Below, in pieces: positions 1 through 5,017 of a stretch of 8,527 nt of DNA (position 1 is its first letter; the number at the start of each line of letters is the position of its first letter). This DNA is from an uncultured Chthoniobacterales bacterium. GTDB lineage: Bacteria; Verrucomicrobiota; Verrucomicrobiia; Chthoniobacterales; UBA10450. The stretch lies in assembly GCA_955652155.1 (NCBI GenBank), contig CATPAT010000238.1:1-8527 (forward strand), in the 5' to 3' direction. The notes beneath the pieces were generated by a model, which worked only from the letters and a program-made list of their open reading frames with translations, made no database searches and was not told the DNA's origin. The translations under genes and the position numbers were made by a program.

Positions 1-1043
1 AGCTTGCCGTCTCGGGTGTTGATCCCGCCAATCAGCGCCGGCTGTTTCTTGCATGCCTCGTCCAATCCGAGATCGGCAAGTAATTCGACATAGCGATAGG
101 TAATGTTGGTTAATGCCTGAGTGGCGGTGCGCGCATACGCCGCCGGCATATTGGCGACGCAATAGTGGGTGACGCCTTCTTCGACATAGATAGGCTGCAA
201 ATGCGTGGTCGGTCGCGATGTTTCGGCGCAGCCGCCCTGATCGATCGCGATGTCCACCAGCACGCTGCCCGTTTTCATCGCTTTCAACATCGCGCGCGTG
301 ATTAATTTTGGCGCCTTCGCTCCTGGGAGCAGAACCGCGCCGATGAGAAGATCGACATTCGGCATGAGCTCGCGCAAATGCGATTCGCTCGAATAAAGCG
401 TGTGCGCGCTTCCCATGGTGATGTCGAGAAATCGCATTCGCTCGAGATCGACTTCTAAAATCGTCACGTCCGCTCCGAGACCGGTGGCCATGCGAGCGGC
501 GTTGACACCGGCAGTGCCGCCGCCAATCACAACAACTCTCCCGGGCAAGACTCCCGGAACCCCACCGAGCAAAACGCCGCTGCCACCATTGTGTTTTGCC
601 AAAAAATATGCGCCCATCACCACCGACATGCGCCCGGCGATTTCGCTCATCGGCTCAAGCAACGGCAAGCGGTTGCCGATCTGAATCGTTTCGTAGGCAA
701 TGGCGGTCACGCCGGACTTCAACAGCGCGTCGGTGAGCGCTTTGCTGGCGGCGAGATGAAGATAGGTGAAAAGAATTTGTCCTTTGCGCAAAAGCGGCAA
801 TTCCGCCGGAAGCGGCTCCTTCACTTTGACGATCATATCGGCCCGCGCGAAAACATCTTTGGCCAAATCGACAATTTCCGCGCCGGCCTCTTTATATTCC
901 TCGTCCGGATAACCGGAGCCAGTGCCGCCGTTTTTTTCCACCAACACGGTGTGTCCGCGTTTCGTCAATTGCTCCGCGGCGGAAGGGACGAGCGCGATGC
1001 GCCGTTCCTGTTCTTTAATTTCCTTCGGGACGCCGATGATCAC
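1..1043 (-). CDS. ald: Alanine dehydrogenase, 3' end cut by window edge
   Basis: This NAD-dependent enzyme of the cytoplasm interconverts L-alanine with pyruvate plus ammonium, and serves alanine catabolism or ammonium assimilation. I translated the strand by hand: 347 codons are open without a frameshift, and about 25 C-terminal residues (family length about 370) lie outside the window. Family landmarks fall where known enzymes have them: GVPKEIK at 4-10, Arg15, Lys75 in VKVKEP, His96 in YLHLA, and Asp268 in DIAIDQGG (known from the family as substrate-binding and catalytic positions). The nucleotide-binding loop GGGTAG is at 174-179, followed by acidic Glu197/Asp199, consistent with NAD preference. 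The start is GTG at 1043, because the codon just before it is an in-frame TGA and the MIIGVPKE-type N-terminus begins exactly here. No SD is visible upstream; a heptamer repeat occupies that place. yqgE lies 59 bases upstream on the same strand. The identification is firm; only the regulation is unclear. Confidence 0.96.
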   Translation of the reverse strand, partial: MIIGVPKEIKEQERRIALVPSAAEQLTKRGHTVLVEKNGGTGSGYPDEEYKEAGAEIVDLAKDVFARADMIVKVKEPLPAELPLLRKGQILFTYLHLAASKALTDALLKSGVTAIAYETIQIGNRLPLLEPMSEIAGRMSVVMGAYFLAKHNGGSGVLLGGVPGVLPGRVVVIGGGTAGVNAARMATGLGADVTILEVDLERMRFLDITMGSAHTLYSSESHLRELMPNVDLLIGAVLLPGAKAPKLITRAMLKAMKTGSVLVDIAIDQGGCAETSRPTTHLQPIYVEEGVTHYCVANMPAAYARTATQALTNITYRYVELLADLGLDEACKKQPALIGGINTRDGK

Positions 1044-1048
1044 TCAGC

Positions 1049-1076
1049 AAGTGATAAGTGACGAGTGACAAGTGAC
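1049..1076. repeat. Tandem heptamer repeat, four units
   Basis: Plus strand reads AAGTGAT, AAGTGAC, GAGTGAC, AAGTGAC back to back (minus strand: GTCACTT-type units), followed by a degenerate unit AAGATAA. The array ends five bases before the ald start codon and fills most of the gap between yqgE and ald. On the minus strand it also happens to give a promoter-like pair, TTGTCA (1073-1078) and TATCAC (1051-1056), spaced by 16 bases, with the second box seven bases before the ald GTG. Short heptad repeats between genes are known from several bacterial groups; whether this one is dispersed in the genome cannot be seen here. Confidence 0.85.
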
Positions 1077-1097
1077 AAGATAAAACATCCGAAACCG

Positions 1098-1115
1098 GTC
1101 ACTCAATTGAGTGAC
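1098..1115. repeat. 18-base perfect palindrome over the yqgE stop
   Basis: GTCACTCAATTGAGTGAC is a perfect inverted repeat. Each half is one unit of the heptamer that is tandemly repeated 21 bases away (GTCACTC / GAGTGAC). As RNA it would give a 7-bp stem with an AAUU loop. The yqgE stop codon (1103-1105) lies inside it. No T-run follows on the minus strand, so it is not a canonical intrinsic terminator. It could be a protein-binding site, a weak mRNA 3' hairpin, or part of the same repeat family. Confidence 0.75.
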
Positions 1116-1666
1116 GGATCGTCTGGCGCGGCCGCAAGCATGCGATACCAGGGGCCGAGCCGATTCATGATGTCGAACCAAAGTCGCGACAGGCGCTCGA
1201 ACTTTAAAGCCGAACGGCTGGGCTTTTGCACAATCCACGCTTTTTGTTTCATCTCGGCCTCGAGTTGTCCAGCACTCCATCCGGCATAACCCAGAAACGC
1301 GCGAATGGAGGGCGCGCCTCCGGACAGATCTACCACCGCTTCGTCCGGGTTGAGCGAATGCTGATTTAATTTCAGCCCTTCGCCCTTATGCCATTCGAAC
1401 GCGGCCAGCATCAGTTGATTATTTCCCACCGGCCCGCCAAAAAAAACCGGAACGTCCGCCAGATTTTGCGGCGGCGTTTCGGTCACCAAATCGGCCACGC
1501 TTTTATCAAGGGGGCGATTGACAATCACTCCAATCGCGCCGTCCTCCGGATCGTGCGCCGAAATAAAAAGGACTGCGCGGCGAAAGTTCGGATCGAGCAT
1601 GTTGGGATGTGCGACCAGAAGTGATCCGGCGAGACTGCGCGGTTTTTCCCGACGCACATTGCGCAT
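1103..1666 (-). CDS. yqgE: YqgE/AlgH family protein (UPF0301)
   Basis: The product is a 187-residue cytoplasmic protein of the UPF0301 (DUF179) family, the same length as E. coli YqgE. The biochemical role of the family is not established; AlgH was named for an effect on alginate regulation in Pseudomonas. Diagnostic motifs are all present in order: LLVAHP at 16-21, FRRAV at 28-32, GAIGVIVNRP at 43-52, FFGGPV at 75-80, GYAGW at 126-130, GQLEAE at 133-138 and Trp144. The start is the ATG at 1666. No SD precedes it, but a promoter-like pair sits so close upstream that the message could be leaderless. ald follows 59 bases downstream on the same strand, so the two may be co-transcribed. The pairing with ald is not a context I recognise for this family. 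The stop codon lies inside an 18-base palindrome. Confidence 0.95.
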   Translation of the reverse strand: MRNVRREKPRSLAGSLLVAHPNMLDPNFRRAVLFISAHDPEDGAIGVIVNRPLDKSVADLVTETPPQNLADVPVFFGGPVGNNQLMLAAFEWHKGEGLKLNQHSLNPDEAVVDLSGGAPSIRAFLGYAGWSAGQLEAEMKQKAWIVQKPSRSALKFERLSRLWFDIMNRLGPWYRMLAAAPDDPSLN

Positions 1667-1671
1667 GTAAA

Positions 1672-1700
1672 ATTAAAACGCGCATCGCAACCTTGTGCAA
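1672..1700 (-). promoter_or_regulatory. Possible sigma70-type promoter for yqgE
   Basis: On the minus strand TTGCAC (1695-1700) and TTTAAT (1672-1677) are separated by exactly 17 bases. The second box ends five bases before the yqgE ATG, so transcription would start at or next to the A of the start codon and give a leaderless mRNA. This agrees with the absence of an SD before yqgE. It is a pattern match only; an AT-rich stretch in a GC-rich region can produce it by chance. Confidence 0.35.
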
Positions 1701-1736
1701 GTGGTTGGAAATTCTTCGCGCTCCGAACAGGAAGGA

Positions 1737-1805
1737 ATGACCCTTAAGATCGACATTCTCACCGGGCTTACGAGGGGGTTCCTAAACGGGCTGTACGATT
1801 TATAG
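1737..1805 (+). CDS. Possible 22-codon leader ORF
   Basis: ATG at 1737 follows a purine-rich AGGAAGGA (1729-1736) and opens 22 codons ending in TAG (1803-1805). The spacing from the nearest SD-like core is short (AGGA at 1729-1732 leaves four bases). The peptide begins MTLKIDILTG, contains six leucines using five different codons, and has no signal or membrane segment. It lies upstream of three plus-strand hairpins, and its stop codon falls in the loop of the first, so ribosomes on it would disturb that hairpin. This is the geometry of a leader peptide, but no run of one rare codon is present. It may equally be chance. Confidence 0.2.
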   Translation: MTLKIDILTGLTRGFLNGLYDL

Positions 1806-1922
1806 AAATTTCTGTTGCGGCACCGTTTAAGCTCGGGTAGTAGCTGGCCAGATTTTGGAAGATTGTTCTGGGGGGAACAGCCGCCCTTCACGCCCATCGG
1901 GCGTGGGGGGCGGTACTTTTTT
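1783..1922 (+). ncRNA. Structured 5' leader or small RNA (three hairpins)
   Basis: Three plus-strand hairpins follow one another. Hairpin I pairs TAAACGG (1783-1789) perfectly with CCGTTTA (1823-1829), then after one bulged A (1822) continues as six more pairs (1790-1795 with 1816-1821, two of them G-U). Its 20-base loop holds the palindrome AGAAATTTCT (1804-1813). Hairpin II pairs TGTTC (1864-1868) with GAACA (1875-1879) around a TGGGGG loop. Hairpin III (1881-1913) is a 15-bp stem followed by TTTTTT. Together this resembles either an attenuated mRNA leader for the membrane genes downstream or an independent small RNA ending at the T-run. I do not recognise it as 6S RNA, tmRNA, SRP RNA, RNase P RNA or a known riboswitch. 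No convincing promoter is visible upstream. Confidence 0.4.
1881..1922 (+). terminator. Intrinsic terminator or attenuator hairpin
   Basis: CCGCCCTTCACGCCC (1881-1895) pairs with GGGCGTGGGGGGCGG (1899-1913) across the 3-base loop ATC: 15 consecutive pairs, 13 Watson-Crick and two G-U. Three bases later comes TTTTTT (1917-1922). A strong GC-rich stem plus a T-run is the classic Rho-independent signal on the plus strand; the minus strand has no T-run. No sizeable plus-strand gene precedes it in the window, so it would end a short RNA or attenuate the downstream operon. It also buries the G-rich bases before the likely start of the DUF4230 gene, so it could act on translation instead. Confidence 0.6.
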
Positions 1923-2679
1923 GGGGAGAAAAAGAAAACGTCCAACTCCGAAAGGATTCGCGAGCAGGCAGCTGAACTCTCAACGCTCAATTTCGACGGC
2001 AGCAAAAATCTCCTGGCCCGCTGCGTTGGCGCTGGTCGTGTTGATTCTCGCCGGCGCGGCCGTCGTCGTCTTTTGGCGTCTGGAAACATGGCCCGCGCGC
2101 ACAATCGGTCAGGGAACTGAAGATCTGGAACGTCTCGGAAAAGATTTGCGTTCTGCTTTCATCGAGATCGCACATTTGCAACCGCGAATTACGGTCAACA
2201 ATCGCACGTTGGTCGATGAAGCAACGCCGACGGCGGAGCTCGCGATTGTGACGAAGCAGTTAAAGGTCAAACGCGAATTCCTGCACACCTGGGCCGGCAG
2301 CTCCAAGCGAATTAAATTGAGCGGAACATTTATTGCCAAAGCCGGATTCAATTTACGCCAAGATGTGGCGGTCGATGTCCGACCTGACCAAATCCTGATC
2401 CAACTCCCGCACGCGGAAATTGTCGGCGTCGAAGAAAAGCAGGTCGACGTGCTCGCGCTCGAAAACGGGCTATGGAATCGCCTTTCCGGCGCTGACCTGC
2501 AAAACGAACTGGCCCAGCTCTCGGAAATGGCGCGGCGCCAGGCATTTGAGACAGACTTACCGGGAGAAGCCGAGCAGGAACTGCAACGCCAATTACGTAA
2601 ACGGATCCGAGCGCGCCAGCCGCTCAAGCTTGTCTTCACTAATGCGCCGCAGATCGAATCGCCCGCCGTAAAGCAGTAG
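1921..2679 (+). CDS. DUF4230 single-pass membrane protein
   Basis: The protein has a short basic N-terminal tail, one hydrophobic segment (PAALALVVLILAGAAVVVFW, coded at about 2017-2076), and a soluble domain to the end. The domain matches the DUF4230 pattern: a beta-rich part with an SGTFIAKAGFNL stretch, an ILIQLPHAEIVGVE stretch typical of this family, then a charged helical tail (NELAQLSEMARRQAFE) and a closing LKLVF strand. The charge pattern puts the tail inside and the domain outside the inner membrane. Molecular function is unknown for the family. No ATG is available. The open frame reaches back to TTG at 1855, but 1855-1920 contains the terminator-like hairpin and encodes Gly/Ser-rich filler, so I prefer TTG at 1921, giving 252 residues; GTG at 1903 is also possible. 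The gene sits 58 bases before the AsmA-like gene and is likely co-transcribed with it. The family is quite sure; the start is uncertain. Confidence 0.85.
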   Translation: MGRKRKRPTPKGFASRQLNSQRSISTAAKISWPAALALVVLILAGAAVVVFWRLETWPARTIGQGTEDLERLGKDLRSAFIEIAHLQPRITVNNRTLVDEATPTAELAIVTKQLKVKREFLHTWAGSSKRIKLSGTFIAKAGFNLRQDVAVDVRPDQILIQLPHAEIVGVEEKQVDVLALENGLWNRLSGADLQNELAQLSEMARRQAFETDLPGEAEQELQRQLRKRIRARQPLKLVFTNAPQIESPAVKQ

Positions 2680-2697
2680 GATAATTTGCGAAGCTGC

Positions 2698-2709
2698 TTT
2701 GCGCGCAAA
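2698..2709. other. 12-base palindrome in the gap between membrane genes
   Basis: TTTGCGCGCAAA is a perfect palindrome located 19 bases after the DUF4230 stop. It includes an alternative TTG start (2699) for the AsmA-like gene. It is short and could be chance. No T-run follows, so it does not look like a terminator, and read-through between the two genes is expected. Confidence 0.3.
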
Positions 2710-2737
2710 CGATTTGCCGTTAAAGCAATGGGCGCGG

Positions 2738-5017
2738 ATGCCGAAAAATCGTCTGTTGTTGATCTCGCTCGCGGCGTTGATCGTGGCATTGGGCACGATC
2801 GTCTTCGCTCCCTTCGTCGTCTCGAATGGGGTCCGTCTCTGGCTGCGCTGGCAGGCGCATCGCCAGCAATTGAAAATTGAACTCGGCAAAGTTGCCGCAC
2901 CATTTTTGCGGCCTGTTTCCATCGAGCGCATCCGGGTCACGAGCGCAGCCGACGCCGCCACTCAAATCGAGCTCAACGCCGAGCGCGCGGTTCTCCATCT
3001 CAGTCTAGCCAAAACCCTAGCTGGCCGCGGCGACGGGGTCCGGACATTGTCGATCCAAGCAGCGCGCGCTGAAATCCGTCGCGATTATTCGGAAAAGGTA
3101 CGGGCGATGCCTTTCAATTGGACGGCGCTCCAGTCACTCCTCCCGGCCAATTTCGATATTGGCCATCTCGATCTGAGAGTTGAGAACGGCCCCACAGTCA
3201 TTTTGCTCCGGAACGCATCGCTTTCCGGAAATCAAATTGAAGCCGGACGTTTCTCCGCGGGCGAATTAACGATCACGTCGCCCCTGTTTCGACAAACATT
3301 TTCGCAACTTCGCGGCGCGATCAAATGGCAGGAAGATCGTCTCGCGATCGGCGGGATGAATCTCGCCCGCGGAGTCGATCTTCAATCCATCACCATCGAT
3401 TTGTCGCGGCTCGATAAAGAGCGCGCCGATCTCCAATTCGATCTCGATGTCTTCGGCGGAAAAATTCGCGCGAGCATTTCGAACGAATGGCCGGGGCGAC
3501 ATTCAATTTGGAACCTCGCCGGCACCGCGACCGGCATTTCGCTCGCGCAAACGTCCGAGGCGCTCGGATTTACCGATCAGCTCGGTGGTTCGCTTCGTGC
3601 CTGCAATTTCACTTTTCGCGGCGATCCGCGCGATCCTTTGGGAGGAACCGCTTCCGTCTGGACCGAGATGAATGGGTTGAGCTGGCACAATCGTGCCGCC
3701 GACGTGATCATGCTCGGCGCGATCTTCTACAACCGTCAGATCCAACTTCAACAGCTCTACATCAAGCAACGCAAAAACGAACTGACCATGAGCGGTCAAG
3801 GCGCGATTCCTTCTAAATCGACAGACTGGCTCAATCCCGATTTCCGCGGCCAAATTCTCGGAAAAATCACCGATCTCGGACAATTCGCGGAACTTTTCGG
3901 CGCGGGTCCCCGCGACTTCGCGGGCGCGATCGCCATTGAAGGGACACTCAACGCCCGCGAGCGCAAGCTGGGCGGATTTCTGACTGCCAGTGGAAATTCC
4001 CTGTCTCTATTTAAGAGACAAATCGATCGATTAACGGCCAAAATAAATTTGAAGGCTGATACGATCGAGCTTGAGCAATTCGAAGTCGCGCGGAAAAAAG
4101 ATTTCATTCGCGCGCAAGGCAAAATCGACATCGCGCACGAGAGCGATTACTCCGGCAGCATCGAAGCGAAAGTCGGTGACGCATCCGACTATTTCCTGCT
4201 CGGTCGCGCCGGCTCGACTGGAGTGGCCATTCCGGTCCAGTTTAACACGAAAATTTCTTCCGGTTCGTGGGACACGCGGGCCGCTTTCACTTTCCCCGGA
4301 TCGAGTCCGGTCGATTTGGCGGCAAAACTTTCATTTAAAATCGGTCAGGACTGGAAAACGTTCCTCGCTTCGCCGCTGGACACGACGATTCATTTTCCCG
4401 CGGTCGTCCTCGCTAGCGCTCCGCAATTTCTGCATCCGGCAATTTTCAACGAGGGAATCTTGAGCGGAACGATCTCACTCAGTCAGAACCTCGAGCATCC
4501 GAACATCACGGGCGAAGTGCAGTTGTTAAATGGTGTTCTGCAAAATGCGCCGCTCGATCTGACGCGCGCGAGCGGGCGACTGACTTTTAGCGGCGACCAC
4601 GGAACGCTCGAGTTCCTGAATGCCGCAACCAAAGAGGTCGATCTTTCGGTCAAGGGCGAGGTTGATTTTCGCAACAGTAAAGATGTGATCGTGAGAATTT
4701 CGAGTGCGGCTCCGATTTTTAATACTAGCACGAATGTTCAAGATTGTGTCCGCCGAATCGAGATCGTGCCAGTCGAGACCACACTTGCGCCGACCATCGA
4801 ACAGCTCCAGTTCCAAGGCGACTTGTTCGATGGCAATTGGAAGATGGGGTTGAAAGAAGTAGGAACTGCCGCGGTCGCATCCATCGCTGATCAATCGGCA
4901 AGGGAATTCCATTTCTGTGCCGGCACCTCACCGCAAGGCGAAGCCTTTAATGTGGGTGTACACCCGCGACCGCAGCCTTCGCCACCCCGCGCCCGCAAAC
5001 AGGGACGGCGTCGTTAG
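2738..5017 (+). CDS. AsmA/TamB-like membrane-anchored protein
   Basis: The 759-residue product starts with a short MPKNR tail and a hydrophobic anchor (residues about 6-28), then continues as a long, beta-strand-rich body of alternating polar and hydrophobic residues with recurring short motifs such as ASGRLTFSG, GEVDF, GEVQLLNG and GAIAIEGTL. This style, with an inner-membrane anchor, is typical of the AsmA/TamB/DUF748-type proteins, which form long hydrophobic grooves and are linked to lipid transport or outer-membrane assembly in diderm bacteria. The subfamily cannot be fixed by eye. ATG at 2738 places the anchor at the very N-terminus; the frame is also open to TTG 2699, which would add 13 residues including charged ones. 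The last 18 or so residues are a Pro/Arg-rich tail unlike the rest and may come from a repeat. The DUF4230 gene lies 58 bases upstream. The stop overlaps the dnaE stop by four bases on opposite strands. Confidence 0.8.
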   Translation: MPKNRLLLISLAALIVALGTIVFAPFVVSNGVRLWLRWQAHRQQLKIELGKVAAPFLRPVSIERIRVTSAADAATQIELNAERAVLHLSLAKTLAGRGDGVRTLSIQAARAEIRRDYSEKVRAMPFNWTALQSLLPANFDIGHLDLRVENGPTVILLRNASLSGNQIEAGRFSAGELTITSPLFRQTFSQLRGAIKWQEDRLAIGGMNLARGVDLQSITIDLSRLDKERADLQFDLDVFGGKIRASISNEWPGRHSIWNLAGTATGISLAQTSEALGFTDQLGGSLRACNFTFRGDPRDPLGGTASVWTEMNGLSWHNRAADVIMLGAIFYNRQIQLQQLYIKQRKNELTMSGQGAIPSKSTDWLNPDFRGQILGKITDLGQFAELFGAGPRDFAGAIAIEGTLNARERKLGGFLTASGNSLSLFKRQIDRLTAKINLKADTIELEQFEVARKKDFIRAQGKIDIAHESDYSGSIEAKVGDASDYFLLGRAGSTGVAIPVQFNTKISSGSWDTRAAFTFPGSSPVDLAAKLSFKIGQDWKTFLASPLDTTIHFPAVVLASAPQFLHPAIFNEGILSGTISLSQNLEHPNITGEVQLLNGVLQNAPLDLTRASGRLTFSGDHGTLEFLNAATKEVDLSVKGEVDFRNSKDVIVRISSAAPIFNTSTNVQDCVRRIEIVPVETTLAPTIEQLQFQGDLFDGNWKMGLKEVGTAAVASIADQSAREFHFCAGTSPQGEAFNVGVHPRPQPSPPRARKQGRRR
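4954..5017. repeat. Possible repeat forming the end of the AsmA-like gene
   Basis: From the perfect palindrome GGGTGTACACCC (4954-4965) onward, base use and encoded residues change sharply: the AsmA-like frame becomes Pro/Arg-rich (PRPQPSPPRARKQGRRR) and ends 52 bases later at the stop. CGCC and CCC before, GGG and GGCG after (about 4979-5010) could form an imperfect stem. The look is that of a short intergenic repeat read through by the gene rather than a protein domain. No second copy is present in this window, so this rests on composition alone. Confidence 0.25.

Noticed and set aside
591..1061. Plus-strand ORF of 156 codons opposite ald
   Set aside because: It lies entirely antisense to a fully conserved alanine dehydrogenase frame and has no family features. 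It is a shadow of GC-rich coding sequence.
1049..1115. Heptamer repeats as a CRISPR array
   Set aside because: Units are 7 bases with no spacers, and no cas gene is present.
1667..1860. tRNA or a known stable RNA in the divergent gap
   Set aside because: No cloverleaf, CCA end or T-loop consensus was found, and the sequence does not match 6S, SRP, tmRNA or RNase P cores that I know.
2109..2903. Minus-strand ORF of 264 codons over the DUF4230/AsmA-like junction
   Set aside because: The translation is Arg/Ser/Ala-rich with no recognisable motif and runs antisense to the DUF4230 domain, whose pattern is clear.
4002..4020. Hairpin TGTCTCT / AGAGACA with loop ATTTA
   Set aside because: A 7-bp stem inside the AsmA-like coding frame, with no nearby start, stop or T-run. 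Expected by chance in 8.5 kb.
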